Positions 7,192 to 16,010 of a stretch of DNA of 34,655 nucleotides are shown piece after piece. A program made the position numbers and the translations under genes. Source of the DNA: Limisphaerales bacterium (GTDB lineage Bacteria > Verrucomicrobiota > Verrucomicrobiia > Limisphaerales > UBA8199); NCBI GenBank assembly GCA_003152225.1, contig PLZQ01000427.1, positions 6,721 to 41,375 of the forward strand, written 5' to 3'. The stretch's first letter is position 1. Each line of letters begins with the position of its first letter. The notes under the pieces are model-generated. The model ran no database searches. It was not told the origin of the DNA and saw only the letters and a program-made list of their open reading frames with translations.

Positions 7192-8343
7192 TTACAGACC
7201 TGCCGGGAGCGTCGGGAACTTGTTGTGCGGCTCTTTCTGATACCAGTAGCCGACGGAGGCGATGTCGTCTTTCAGGGGCAGGTAGCGCCCGCCGGATTGC
7301 CAGCCTAAGGCCTGGATGGTGACTTTGAGGTCCTTCTCGAAGCGCACTGGGTCGGCGATATGCCAGCGGTAGAGGCCGAAGCGCTGGCCCGGCACCTCAT
7401 TCTGGTCGGGCGGCAGCACCTGCGCCAGACCGGTGTAGGGCGTCGAAAACGGCGTGTAGAGTTTCTTCCCGTCGGGCCCACGAGTCTCGAAATTGTAGGA
7501 GCCGCAAAAGTAGTCTTCCGTGCCCGTGCCGCAGATGGTTGGGAATTCCTTGTCGCCATCCATGAAGAACTTAATCTCGCCCTCGCCCCACCAGCCGGGA
7601 CTGTGCACTTCCCACGCCAGGTAGGTGCCGACGTATTGGCCCTGGCCTGCGACGCCGTCCAGGATGGTGTAGAGCCCCTTCTGATTGAGGGGGGCTTCGC
7701 GGCGGAACTGCGCATGAAAGTAACCCGCGTCCTTCGGCACATCGGTGAGCGTATAGTTGACCTGGTAATAGAGCGTCATGCCCTTGGCGTCCTGGTTTTC
7801 CAGGGTGATCCTGGCCTTCTTGCGGAAGGGCATCTGCCAGTAACAATTGAAGGCGCTGCCCGAATTCACGCACACCGGCAGCGAGCTGATCTGGCAATAC
7901 TTGCCCCAGCCGCAGGCGAAGAAATCGCCGACCGGGCATTCGACGGACGGCTCGGTCTCGTCGTCCCAATAGAAGCGGAGAATCGAGTGGCGCCAATTGC
8001 CGGTAGGCGTCATCCAAATCTGTTGGATGCAGCCGGGTCCTTTGATTTCACCCAGCGTAAAAGTCTTCCCCGCCTCGATTTGGACGGAGGGAGATACCTT
8101 CCAGCCCTTGCCCAGGTCGCGGGCTGCCCCCTTGCCGGTGCCTTCCGTCGCCATGCCGGCTTTGCCTTTTTCGCCGGTGAAGTTCTCCGGGCTGATCGAC
8201 CGCGACTGGGCTTTGGATACGCGGTAGAGGTTGCCGAGGTTGAGGTCGAGGCCACTAAATGAGCCGTCAGCCGCAATTGCGGTCGTGACGCTGAACCCAA
8301 CGAATGTGGCCCACAGGGCGAGAAGGTAACCAGGCTTTTTCAT
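7192..8343 (-). CDS. DUF2961 / GH172-family secreted protein
   Basis: This 383-residue protein has a signal peptide (MKKPGYLLALWATFVGFSVT, TAIAA). Hallmarks of DUF2961, now glycoside hydrolase family 172, are GPGCIQQIWMTP, LRFYWDDETEPSVECPVGDFF, FNCYWQMPFRKKARITLENQ, the acidic pair region WGEGEIKFFMDGDKEFPTI and CGTGTEDYF, and a C-terminal WHIADPVRFEKDLKVTIQAL. The Glu residues in GEGE and in GTGTED are the likely catalytic pair by analogy with characterised family members, which act on fructofuranosides and D-arabinofuranosides. It is the first gene of a likely two-gene operon with the Tat isomerase. The sequence just before the ATG (taaaactatatt) is AT-rich and could hold a -10 box. Confidence 0.88.
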   Translation of the reverse strand: MKKPGYLLALWATFVGFSVTTAIAADGSFSGLDLNLGNLYRVSKAQSRSISPENFTGEKGKAGMATEGTGKGAARDLGKGWKVSPSVQIEAGKTFTLGEIKGPGCIQQIWMTPTGNWRHSILRFYWDDETEPSVECPVGDFFACGWGKYCQISSLPVCVNSGSAFNCYWQMPFRKKARITLENQDAKGMTLYYQVNYTLTDVPKDAGYFHAQFRREAPLNQKGLYTILDGVAGQGQYVGTYLAWEVHSPGWWGEGEIKFFMDGDKEFPTICGTGTEDYFCGSYNFETRGPDGKKLYTPFSTPYTGLAQVLPPDQNEVPGQRFGLYRWHIADPVRFEKDLKVTIQALGWQSGGRYLPLKDDIASVGYWYQKEPHNKFPTLPAGL

Positions 8344-8661
8344 AATATAGTTTTAGAAATCCGGCGTTTGAACTGACCGACTACTCGCTGGAGCATCCTG
8401 TCCCCACGAGAAAGACAGGCTATTTCTAATGAGCAGTCTGCCGCCGCGCAAGCCTGGATTATATTGCGAGGCCCGGCGGAGGTTAAGGACGCCCATGACT
8501 CTCCCATGATTCTCCCAGGCGTTCATAATTGGTTTGGCTTATGCATCTCAAGTCCTGTCGGTGTGTCCAAATAGGGGCACTTGGCTCCCGCACAATTTTA
8601 AGGGTCATGGCGTGCGCGATTTTTCGTGTGCTTTGGCCGGGTTTGCAGGCAGATTCCTGCC
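8344..8661. other. Divergent intergenic region with an 11-bp direct repeat
   Basis: This 318-base stretch separates the GH172-type gene (minus) and tsaC (plus) and must hold both promoters. It contains an 11-bp tandem repeat, cccatgactct (8492-8502) and cccatgattct (8503-8513), followed by ccca, and a weak inverted repeat, cctgtc/gacagg (8397-8419, 11-base loop). Open frames crossing it are not protein-like. I found no convincing -35/-10 pair. Confidence 0.5.
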
Positions 8662-9684
8662 GTGGAAAAGACGCCATCTGCCGTGGCCGAAGTTCTGCCG
8701 ACGCACACGCCCGGCTTGTTCCAGGCCGCGGTGCAGCGGGCGGTGGAACTCCTGCGTGCGGGAGAAGTGGTCGCGCTTCCCACCGAAACGGTATATGGTT
8801 TGGCGGCCAATGCATTGGACGCGCGGGCAGTCGAGCGCATTTTCGAGATCAAGGCCAGGCCAGCCCACAATCCCATCATAGTTCACGTCGCAAGCATTGA
8901 GATGGCGAAGCGTTGCGTCGCGCATTGGCCGGACCTCGCTGGGCGGTTGGCGAAGGCGTTTTGGCCGGGACCACTGACCCTGGTGCTGGCGCAGGCGAAC
9001 GAGATTCCCGGCGTCGTCACTGCGGGCGGGCCAACCGTAGGTGTGCGTTGGCCGAGCCATCCGTTCATCCAGGCAGTAATCCGGGAGTGCGGTTTCCCGC
9101 TGGCAGCCCCCAGCGCAAACCCGTCCAATCGGGTCTCACCCACCAATGCCGAACACGTGCGAAAGGCCCTGGGCGACAAGATTCGGCTCATTGTCGATGG
9201 CGGGCAGTCGCAAGTCGGCCTCGAATCGACTGTTCTGGATATTTCCGGCTCGTCGCCGCGCCTGCTGCGGCCGGGCATGATACACGAGCAGGCGCTGCTG
9301 GCGGTAACCGGAGAGCTGCTCCTGGCTGCGAGCGAGAGCCCGGAGGTGTTGAAAAGCCCCGGTTTGCTGAAGAAGCACTACTCACCGAAGGCGAAACTGG
9401 AGGTGTGGGCGTGGAGGGATGAGGCGGAACTGGAAGTGCGAAGTGCGAAGTGCGAAGTCCGAAGGCCAAAGATCCATGTGATTGCCCATACGCGCATTCC
9501 TTCCGGCACGGGTTTTGGCCGGGTATCGGTGATTCCCCACGATGCCGCGGCCTTTGCCCGGGCGATCTACGCGGAGTTGCACGAGTGCGACGAGGCGGGG
9601 GCCGAGCTGATCGTGGTGGAAGCGCTGCCGGACGCCCCGGAATGGCGCGCCATCGCCGATCGCCTGCGACGGGCCGCCGCTTGA
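8662..9684 (+). CDS. tsaC: L-threonylcarbamoyladenylate synthase (TsaC/Sua5 long form)
   Basis: This enzyme makes threonylcarbamoyl-AMP from threonine, bicarbonate and ATP, the first step of the t6A37 modification of ANN-decoding tRNAs. The YrdC domain covers residues 13-195: LRAGEVVALPTETVYGLAAN, FEIKARPAHNPIIVHV, WPGPLTLVL, TVGVRWPSHP, PLAAPSANPSNRVSPT, then GLESTVLD and LLRPGMI. SPGLLKKHYSPKA opens the linker and the C-terminal Sua5 domain, which ends IADRLRRAAA. I chose the GTG at 8662 (MEKTPSAV), giving 340 residues, close to B. subtilis YwlC. An upstream GTG at 8626 would add 12 unconserved residues. The Sua5 domain contains a stretch encoded by 7-bp repeats (9434-9461) that looks like an expansion in a surface loop. 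Confidence 0.95.
   Translation: MEKTPSAVAEVLPTHTPGLFQAAVQRAVELLRAGEVVALPTETVYGLAANALDARAVERIFEIKARPAHNPIIVHVASIEMAKRCVAHWPDLAGRLAKAFWPGPLTLVLAQANEIPGVVTAGGPTVGVRWPSHPFIQAVIRECGFPLAAPSANPSNRVSPTNAEHVRKALGDKIRLIVDGGQSQVGLESTVLDISGSSPRLLRPGMIHEQALLAVTGELLLAASESPEVLKSPGLLKKHYSPKAKLEVWAWRDEAELEVRSAKCEVRRPKIHVIAHTRIPSGTGFGRVSVIPHDAAAFARAIYAELHECDEAGAELIVVEALPDAPEWRAIADRLRRAAA
9434..9461. repeat. 7-bp tandem repeat inside tsaC
   Basis: Three copies of aagtgcg and one of aagtccg stand head to tail (9434-9461). They encode the charged stretch EVRSAKCEVRRP between the linker and the Sua5 domain of tsaC. The 28-base length keeps the frame only together with its flanks; gain or loss of single units would shift it. 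Confidence 0.75.
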
Positions 9685-9788
9685 TCTTCTCGTGAGGCAA
9701 ACCTGGTCACCCGGTCCAAACCTCCGTGCAAAGCAATCCGCGACGTTTATTTGACGAAGGGCTCAGGATTCCGCAATCTTCCCGGATA

Positions 9789-11288
9789 ATGAAATGGTTA
9801 GGCATCTGGTTAGTCGTTGCAGGCACAAGCGTAGTGGGATTGGCGCAGACGAATGCGCTTGCCATCAGGCAAATGTCATTGGAGGACTGCATCCAAAGCG
9901 CGTTGGAGAAAAACCTCGACTTGCGCATCGCGCGCTTCAACCCGCCGATGGCGCTGGCCGACCTGCAGTCCGCCTATGCGGGATATGATCCGAATTTCTC
10001 GATTAGCGGGACGCACACTTTCAACATGCAGGGCGGCGGTTATGTCGATCCCAAGACCGGCACCCCTATCTTTCAAAACACCTCCGACTACAACACTTTC
10101 AACTCTTCTGTGCAGAACGGCCTAACGCCGTGGGGGCTCAACTACAACCTTTTGGGAAACGTCAGTCAGGCTCATACTGTGGGGCAGTCCGACCCACAGT
10201 CCGGCGGCCAAGCACTCCTCCAGCTAAGACAGCCTCTACTGAAGAACTTTTGGATAGATCAGACCCGTCTCAATATCAAGGTCGCCAAGAACCGGATCAA
10301 GTACTCGGAACTGGGGCTCAAGTTGAACATCATGAGCGTGGCCACCACAGTGGAGCAGGCCTACTACGACCTGATTTACGCTCGTGAAAACGTCACGGTG
10401 CAGGAGAAAGCGGTCGAACTGGCCATGCAGTTGGTGGCAGAGAACAAGACGCGGGTCACGATAGGCGCCTTGGCACCACTCGATGAAAAGCAGGCGGAGG
10501 CCCAAGCTGCCTCGAGCCAGGCGACCTTGATCGCTGCCAGGAGTTCCCTGGCCATCCAGGCGAATACTCTAAAGCAACTGATCACCGACAACTACGCCGC
10601 CTGGGAAACCATCGACCTGCAACCTGCCGCATCGCTCAAGGCCCCCGTTCAGGTCTTTGACCGGCAGCTCAGTTGGAGCCGAGGTCTCACCGACCGACCG
10701 GACCTGCTCCAGGCAAAGCTCGATATAGAGCGTCAGGGGGTCACGATCAAGTACAGCTACAATCAGCTTTTCCCGGAATTGGACTTGGTGGGCAGTTATG
10801 GCCACAACGCCGGCGGCGGGGGCATAACCGAATTCAATGACGCATTCTACCAGATCGGTGACGGAAGCAGGCCTACATACTCCTACGGCGCGCAACTCAC
10901 TATCCCCATAGGCAACATTGGCGCCCGAGCTACCTACAAGAAGAGCAAGCTGGCGATGGAGCAATATGTGGTGATGCTCAAGAAGTTGGAACAGACGATT
11001 ATGACCACGATCGACAACGACATTAATCAGGCCCGGTCCAGTTACCAGCAGGTGGCCGCCACGCGCGCCGCCAGCGAGTACGCCGCCGAGGCTCTGGACG
11101 CCGAACAGAAGAAGCTTGAGAGCGGAAAGAGCACCACCTACACGGTTCTGCAAATGCAGCGCGACCTCACCACGGCGCGCGGCAACGAAATCCAGGCGCT
11201 GGCCACCTACAACAAAGCTCTGGCTCAGCTCAGCCTGGACGAGGGCTCGACGCTCAAGCGGTTCAGCATCAATGTCGAGGTGAAGTAA
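9789..11288 (+). CDS. TolC-family outer membrane efflux protein
   Basis: The ATG at 9789 gives a 499-residue protein with a signal peptide (MKWLGIWLVVAGTSVVGLAQ). A GTG at 9726 would place a polar leader before the signal and is less likely. Two outer-membrane-efflux repeats are visible. Each starts with the typical LEDCIQSALEKNLDLRIARF or the second-half TDRPDLLQAKLDIERQGVTI, followed by FPELDLVGSYG and long helices (EAQAASSQATLIAARSSLAI; QVAATRAASEYAAEALDAEQ). TLQMQ-like VLQMQRDLTTARGNEIQAL ends the second repeat. TolC trimers form the outer channel of tripartite pumps and type I secretion systems. No inner-membrane pump or adaptor is nearby, so its partner is encoded elsewhere. Confidence 0.93.
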   Translation: MKWLGIWLVVAGTSVVGLAQTNALAIRQMSLEDCIQSALEKNLDLRIARFNPPMALADLQSAYAGYDPNFSISGTHTFNMQGGGYVDPKTGTPIFQNTSDYNTFNSSVQNGLTPWGLNYNLLGNVSQAHTVGQSDPQSGGQALLQLRQPLLKNFWIDQTRLNIKVAKNRIKYSELGLKLNIMSVATTVEQAYYDLIYARENVTVQEKAVELAMQLVAENKTRVTIGALAPLDEKQAEAQAASSQATLIAARSSLAIQANTLKQLITDNYAAWETIDLQPAASLKAPVQVFDRQLSWSRGLTDRPDLLQAKLDIERQGVTIKYSYNQLFPELDLVGSYGHNAGGGGITEFNDAFYQIGDGSRPTYSYGAQLTIPIGNIGARATYKKSKLAMEQYVVMLKKLEQTIMTTIDNDINQARSSYQQVAATRAASEYAAEALDAEQKKLESGKSTTYTVLQMQRDLTTARGNEIQALATYNKALAQLSLDEGSTLKRFSINVEVK

Positions 11289-11298
11289 CCTCCGGTTG

Positions 11299-11326
11299 CC
11301 GCGCGCCGGCTAATTCCTGCGCGCGG
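11299..11326. terminator. Possible bidirectional terminator hairpin
   Basis: A perfect 8-bp inverted repeat, ccgcgcgc (11299-11306) and gcgcgcgg (11319-11326), has a 12-base loop. It lies in the 54 bases between the convergent TolC-type and thioesterase genes. No T-run follows on either strand, so it is a weak intrinsic terminator at best. Confidence 0.35.
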
Positions 11327-11342
11327 TCGCGGCCTTGCCTGC

Positions 11343-11813
11343 TTACCCCTCCTTGCCAAAGACCCAACTCGGGTCCTCGACGAAATCCGTGGCCATCTCC
11401 GCCACCTCGGCTTGCTTGATGGGGAGGTACTTCCCGGTGGCGGTGGCCAGCGTCGCTCCGGCCTGATTTCGCAGCTCAGCCCGGGCCTCGAATAGCTTGC
11501 CGCGCCGGTTGCTCACCAGCTCGCCGCTGGCGATCAACGCTTCCCCCGGCCGGACCGGGCTGAGGAAGCGCACATTCAGCTCGGCGCAAAAGGCGAAGCG
11601 TTTGGTCTGCACCGCGCAGGCCCAAACCATGATTTCATCCAGCAACGTCGCCATCAGCCCGCCGTGGACGGTCTGCCGGAAGCCGACGTGCTCGGCGCGC
11701 GGCACAAAGCGGGTTTGGACGAGGCGTCCATCCGTCTCGAAGCGGAGTTTCAATCCGGCGGGGTTGGATTCGCCGCAGACAAAGCATGAGCGGGTGTGAG
11801 GCAAGAGCTTCAT
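11343..11813 (-). CDS. Hotdog-fold thioesterase (PaaI type)
   Basis: The ATG at 11813 gives 156 residues; a further upstream ATG at 11852 adds an unlikely leader. The core is VHGGLMATLLDEIMVWACAV (about residues 50-69), the HGG motif of PaaI/YbgC-like thioesterases with the helix Asp-Glu. LNVRFLSPVRPGEALIASGE and ATATGKYLPIK complete the hotdog strands. The N-terminus has a small CFVCGESNPAGLKLRF motif, a common lead-in of this subgroup. Such proteins hydrolyse acyl-CoA or aryl-CoA thioesters in the cytoplasm. The substrate is unknown and no pathway genes stand beside it. Confidence 0.88.
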   Translation of the reverse strand: MKLLPHTRSCFVCGESNPAGLKLRFETDGRLVQTRFVPRAEHVGFRQTVHGGLMATLLDEIMVWACAVQTKRFAFCAELNVRFLSPVRPGEALIASGELVSNRRGKLFEARAELRNQAGATLATATGKYLPIKQAEVAEMATDFVEDPSWVFGKEG

Positions 11814-11952
11814 ACCCGCAATAGGGGACAGCTCGCAGCCACAGGCAAGCACTTTTTGGCCATCAGCTTTCCGTCCTCGCTTGCCCCGCGACCGTGGCTC
11901 TGCTATGCAACGCCAAGATGATTAAAACAGGTCCAGGTCACGTCTAAAGCGC

Positions 11953-14508
11953 ATGGCAGTCGCGGCTCCCTCTGCGTCACGCGTGAGCGTGGATGGCAAA
12001 TTCTTCCGGATCGGCGAACGGAAATTCTACGCTAAAGGCGTGGCGTACGGCCCGTTTGCGCCGAATGCGGCCGGCCGCCCATTTGCCTCGCCGGAACAGA
12101 CGGTGAGCGACTTTGCCCAAATCCGCGAGCTTGGGGCCAACCTTATCCGCATTTATCACGTCCCGGCCAAATGGTTTCTCGATTTGGCGGCCCAGCACCA
12201 ACTGAAGGTGCTCATCGACATTCCGTGGAACAAGCATCTCTGTTTCCTTGACTCGGCTGCCCAGCGGGCGCAGGCGCGCGAAGCCGTGCGGCGAGCTGTC
12301 TTTGCTTGCGCGCGCCATTCGGCGGTCTTCGCGTTCAGCGTCGCCAACGAGATTCCGCCCGACATCGTGCGCTGGAGCGGCGCGGAGGCCGTCGCTGATT
12401 TCATTGATGACCTGGTCCACGAAGCGAAGCGCACGGACCCGGAGTGCCTGTGCACCTTCACCAACTATCCGCCAACCGAGTTTCTGCGTCCGCCAAGCGT
12501 GGACTTCCTTTGCTTCAACGTCTATCTGCACCAGCGCCAGGCGTTTGAAAGTTACCTCGCGCGCCTGCAGATGCTGGCTGAATCCAAGCCTCTGCTGCTG
12601 GGCGAATGCGGCATCGACTCGCTGCGCGAGGGGGAAGCGCGCCAGAGTGCAATCCTGGAGTGGCAGATCGAAAGCGCCTTTCGCGGCGGGCTGGCCGGCG
12701 CCGTCGTGTTCACTTTTACCGACGACTGGTGGCGCGGGGGCCGGCAGATCGAGGATTGGCAAATGGGGCTGACCACGCGCGACCGAAAGCCGAAGGCCGC
12801 GTTTGGGGCCGTGCAGAAGATGTTTCGCGCGGCGCCTTATTTCACGCTGCCGCGCTACCCAAAGGTCTCGGTGGTGGTGGCCAGTTTCAACGGCGAGCGC
12901 ACGCTCAAAGCCTGCCTGGACTCGCTGGAACGGCTTAATTACCCGGACTATGAAGTGATCCTCGTGGACGATGGCTCGACCGACACGACGCGGCAAACCG
13001 CCTTCGCGCACCCCAATATCCGTTACTTTCGCCACGAGAAGAATCTCGGCCTTTCCGTCGCGCGCAACAGTGGCATCGCTGCGGCGACCGGCGACATCAT
13101 CGCCTTCACGGATGCTGACTGCCGAGCGGACGAGGACTGGCTCTACTACCTCGTGGGGAGCTTGCTGGAGAGCGATTTTGCGGGTGTCGGCGGTCCCAAC
13201 CTCCTGCCGCCGGAGGACTCGCTGATGGCCGCGGCGGTGATGGCTTCGCCGGGCGGACCGGCGCACGTGATGCTGACTGATCGTCAGGCCGAGCACATTC
13301 CCGGCTGTAACATGGCGTTCCACAAATGGGCGCTGGAGCAGGTTGGCGGGTTTGATCCCATCTTCCACAAGGCGGGCGACGACGTGGACCTGTGCTGGCG
13401 CCTGCAGCAAGCGGGCTTGAAGATCGGTTTCAGCCCGCCGGCCTTTGTCTGGCATTACCGGCGGCCGACCATCGGCGCCTACCTGAGACAGCAGCGGGGT
13501 TATGGCGAAGCCGAGGCCTTGCTGGTGCGCAAGCATCCGGAATGCTTCAATTCCTTTGGCGGCAGCCTCTGGCGCGGCCGGATTTACACGGGCGCCCGGC
13601 TCGGTGACCTGATCCGGCCGCCGATTATTTACCGGGGCCTCTTTGGCAGCGCGAGCTTCCAATTCCTCTACGCGTCCGAGCCGGCCTTCAACCTGATGGT
13701 CACGACCATGCTTGAGTATCACGTGCTGCTGACGCTGCCGCTATTGGTGGTGTCGGTGATATTCCATCCCCTGCTGCCGGTGGCCATTACGAGCCTGCTC
13801 TTTTCCCTCGGCGTCTGCGTCGCGGCCGGTGCGCAAGCGCCCCTGCCCAGAAACAAGCGGCGCTGGTGGTCGCGTCCCCTGGTGGGGATGCTCTTCTTCC
13901 TGCAGCCGATCGTGCGCGGCTGGGCGCGTTACCAGGGCCGCTTGATGCAGGGGTCCACCGCGCCGGCGGCCCATCAGACGCTCGAATCCGTTGCGCTGCG
14001 GGATAGCGAACAGCCACTGCGTGAGGTCCAATACTGGGTCGAGGAGCGCCTCGACCGTCTGGCGCTGGTGGCCGATATCCTGCGCCGGTTGGATCAACAG
14101 GGCTGGCCCAATAAATCCGACATCGGCTGGAGCGATTACGACGTGGAGGTCTATGATACCCGCTGGAGCAAACTGCAGCTCACCACGGTCGCGGAGGAGC
14201 ATGCCCGGTCCAAACAAATGATCCGTTGCCGTCTGCGTGCGCGTTGGGCTCTGCGGGCCAAGGTCGCCTTCTGGTCCCTGGCTGGGTTTGAACTGCTCGT
14301 CTGTGGTTTCGTCGGTCCTCGACTGCCATGGTTCTGGCTGGTGCTGCTGACGCTTCCGCTGTTTGTCTGGTTCCTCCGCCGCGAGCAACGGAACCTCCGG
14401 AGTATGATCGCCGTCTTCCTGGACGACCTGGCCAAAGAATGGCACTTGGTCAAGGTGGAGCCCTCGAACGACCACCAAGCTGCGCCGGAACCCCATGCGG
14501 CGACCTGA
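11953..14508 (+). CDS. Fusion of a clan-A glycosidase-like domain with a GT2 membrane glycosyltransferase
   Basis: This 851-residue protein has at least three parts. Residues 10-295 form a TIM barrel like GH2/GH5 glycosidases: GVAYGPFAPNA, LGANLIRIYHVP, the acid/base region FSVANEIPP with N132-E133, and a nucleophile-like E218 in LLLGECGIDS. Residues 304-530 are a GT-A glycosyltransferase: VSVVVASFNGERTLKACLDS, VDDGST (338-343), the metal site FTDADCRADEDW, then GGFDPIFHKAGDDVDLCWRL. Residues 585-640 hold membrane segments (LPLLVVSVIFHPLLPVAITS), and a second pair lies near 770-805. It likely builds, and may trim or transglycosylate, a surface polysaccharide at the inner membrane. Both putative glycosidase acids are kept, so the N-terminal domain may be active. 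It starts 139 bases from the divergent thioesterase. Confidence 0.88.
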   Translation: MAVAAPSASRVSVDGKFFRIGERKFYAKGVAYGPFAPNAAGRPFASPEQTVSDFAQIRELGANLIRIYHVPAKWFLDLAAQHQLKVLIDIPWNKHLCFLDSAAQRAQAREAVRRAVFACARHSAVFAFSVANEIPPDIVRWSGAEAVADFIDDLVHEAKRTDPECLCTFTNYPPTEFLRPPSVDFLCFNVYLHQRQAFESYLARLQMLAESKPLLLGECGIDSLREGEARQSAILEWQIESAFRGGLAGAVVFTFTDDWWRGGRQIEDWQMGLTTRDRKPKAAFGAVQKMFRAAPYFTLPRYPKVSVVVASFNGERTLKACLDSLERLNYPDYEVILVDDGSTDTTRQTAFAHPNIRYFRHEKNLGLSVARNSGIAAATGDIIAFTDADCRADEDWLYYLVGSLLESDFAGVGGPNLLPPEDSLMAAAVMASPGGPAHVMLTDRQAEHIPGCNMAFHKWALEQVGGFDPIFHKAGDDVDLCWRLQQAGLKIGFSPPAFVWHYRRPTIGAYLRQQRGYGEAEALLVRKHPECFNSFGGSLWRGRIYTGARLGDLIRPPIIYRGLFGSASFQFLYASEPAFNLMVTTMLEYHVLLTLPLLVVSVIFHPLLPVAITSLLFSLGVCVAAGAQAPLPRNKRRWWSRPLVGMLFFLQPIVRGWARYQGRLMQGSTAPAAHQTLESVALRDSEQPLREVQYWVEERLDRLALVADILRRLDQQGWPNKSDIGWSDYDVEVYDTRWSKLQLTTVAEEHARSKQMIRCRLRARWALRAKVAFWSLAGFELLVCGFVGPRLPWFWLVLLTLPLFVWFLRREQRNLRSMIAVFLDDLAKEWHLVKVEPSNDHQAAPEPHAAT

Positions 14509-14553
14509 TTGCTTCCGCTGAACTAACGCGGTAGTCTGAAGTCCGGCATCGCT

Positions 14554-15348
14554 ATGATTCAGTATCTCGACCTGCTGCGCCACGTGCTGGAGCACGGGAA
14601 ATTCAAGACCGACCGCACCGGCACGGGCACTTATGCAGTGTTTGGTGCCCAGGCGCGCTTTCCTCTCGCGCCCGGCTTCCCGCTGCTCACCACCAAGAAG
14701 CTCCACCTCAAATCCATCGTTTACGAACTGCTCTGGTTCCTCCGCGGTGACACGAATACCAAATACCTGCACGAGCACGGGGTCACCATCTGGGATGAGT
14801 GGGCGGATAAGGACGGTAACCTCGGCCGGATTTACGGGGCGCAATGGTGCGATTGGCGCGCCCCGGATGGCCGATCCGTTAACCAGATCGATAAGGTCAT
14901 TGACCAAATCCACAAGCAGCCCGACAGCCGTCGGCTGATCGTGAACGCCTGGAACGTCGGCGAGCTTGACCAGATGGCGCTGGCGCCCTGCCATGCGCTG
15001 TTTCAGTTCTCTGTTCAGGATGGCGAACTCAACTGCCAGCTTTACCAACGCAGCGCGGACTTGTTCCTGGGGGTGCCGTTCAATATCGCGTCTTACTCGC
15101 TGCTGACCATGATGGTCGCGCAGGTTTGCGGGTTAAAGCCCGGCGTGTTCGTCCACACCTATGGTGATTTGCACCTCTACAAAAACCACCTCGAACAAGC
15201 CCGGCTGCAGCTTACCCGCCAGCCGCGCCCGCTGCCGCAGATGAAGCTGAATCCGGCGGTAAAGGGCATTCACGATTTCGAATACGCCGACTTCGAGCTG
15301 ACCGGTTATAACCCGCATCCGGGCATCAAGGCGCCGATCGCCGTGTGA
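14554..15348 (+). CDS. thyA: Thymidylate synthase
   Basis: This 264-residue enzyme, the same length as E. coli ThyA, methylates dUMP to dTMP with methylenetetrahydrofolate, producing dihydrofolate. Seen motifs are [19 protein letters not shown] (with the phosphate-binding Arg), [46 protein letters not shown], the catalytic Cys146 in [32 protein letters not shown], then [10 protein letters not shown]-type [13 protein letters not shown], and the closing [14 protein letters not shown]. The next gene, folA, overlaps it by 4 bases, so the two steps of the dTMP-folate cycle are coupled. Confidence 0.98.
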   Translation: MIQYLDLLRHVLEHGKFKTDRTGTGTYAVFGAQARFPLAPGFPLLTTKKLHLKSIVYELLWFLRGDTNTKYLHEHGVTIWDEWADKDGNLGRIYGAQWCDWRAPDGRSVNQIDKVIDQIHKQPDSRRLIVNAWNVGELDQMALAPCHALFQFSVQDGELNCQLYQRSADLFLGVPFNIASYSLLTMMVAQVCGLKPGVFVHTYGDLHLYKNHLEQARLQLTRQPRPLPQMKLNPAVKGIHDFEYADFELTGYNPHPGIKAPIAV

Positions 15349-15821
15349 GACCTTTCAAGGCCATTGCCGCCATGTCGCTCAATCGCGTGATTGGCGCGGG
15401 CAACCGCATCCCGTGGCATCTGCCTGACGATTTCAAGTGGTTCAAGCAAATGACCACCGGTCACGTCATCGTGATGGGCCGCCGTACCTTCGAGTCCATC
15501 GGCAAGCCGCTGCCAAACCGCTTGACGATCGTGCTCACGCGCTCGGCGAGCACGATACCAGGCGTGCGAACCGTCTCCGCTTTGAGCCAGATTGACCCAA
15601 CTGATCCGGCGCTCGCCGGGCGCGAGATCTTCATTTGCGGTGGCGCGCAGCTTTACCAGCAGGCGCTTCCGCTCTGTTCGGACTTATACCTCACGCTGGT
15701 GCAGCGCGTCGTGGAAGGCGACACCGTATTCCCGCCTTTCGAGGATCAATTCGAGCTGGCCGAAGAAGTCCTTGACAGCCCGGAGTTCAAGATACTACAT
15801 TACCGGAGGCGTGGGCGCTAA
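15345..15821 (+). CDS. folA: Dihydrofolate reductase
   Basis: The protein is 158 residues (E. coli FolA is 159). It reduces the dihydrofolate produced by ThyA back to tetrahydrofolate with NADPH. Key parts are [20 protein letters not shown] followed by PDDFKWFK with the active-site acid D28, [25 protein letters not shown], and [15 protein letters not shown] (the GG NADPH motif). The start is a GTG at 15345 inside the last codons of thyA (GTGA overlap), implying translational coupling. An ATG start downstream would cut the first strand, so GTG is preferred. The last residues (YRRRGR) are short and basic. Confidence 0.97.
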   Translation: MRPFKAIAAMSLNRVIGAGNRIPWHLPDDFKWFKQMTTGHVIVMGRRTFESIGKPLPNRLTIVLTRSASTIPGVRTVSALSQIDPTDPALAGREIFICGGAQLYQQALPLCSDLYLTLVQRVVEGDTVFPPFEDQFELAEEVLDSPEFKILHYRRRGR

Positions 15822-15887
15822 GCGGGTAGTGGCGCGCGAGGGCAAGGCCAGGACCGGCCAGGGCAGCTAGGGAGGAAGCCTCAAACA

Positions 15888-15920
15888 AGCTTACAACAGG
15901 CTTGCAACATGCCTGCAACC
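15888..15920. repeat. 11-bp direct repeat, three units
   Basis: The units agcttacaaca (15888-15898), ggcttgcaaca (15899-15909) and tgcctgcaacc (15910-15920) stand head to tail between folA and murJ. They share a gcytrcaac core. This 237-base gene-free stretch (15822-16058) also holds the 7-bp repeat at 16011-16045 and otherwise shows nothing gene-like. Confidence 0.65.
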
Positions 15921-16010
15921 AGCCAGGGACTAAGGCGTTGCGCCGGTGGCAAGGGCCGGTTGCTAGCGGGGCTCCGTCCTCAGGCTCCAGCCGCTCGACA
16001 TGGGAGGCTA

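Noticed and set aside
8397-8419. cctgtc/gacagg inverted repeat in the divergent region
   Set aside because: The stem is 6 bp with an 11-base loop and no gene ends there; probably chance.
11977-13722. 581-codon open frame antisense to the GH-GT2 fusion gene
   Set aside because: It is a shadow frame of a strongly coding plus-strand gene, with no recognisable motif.
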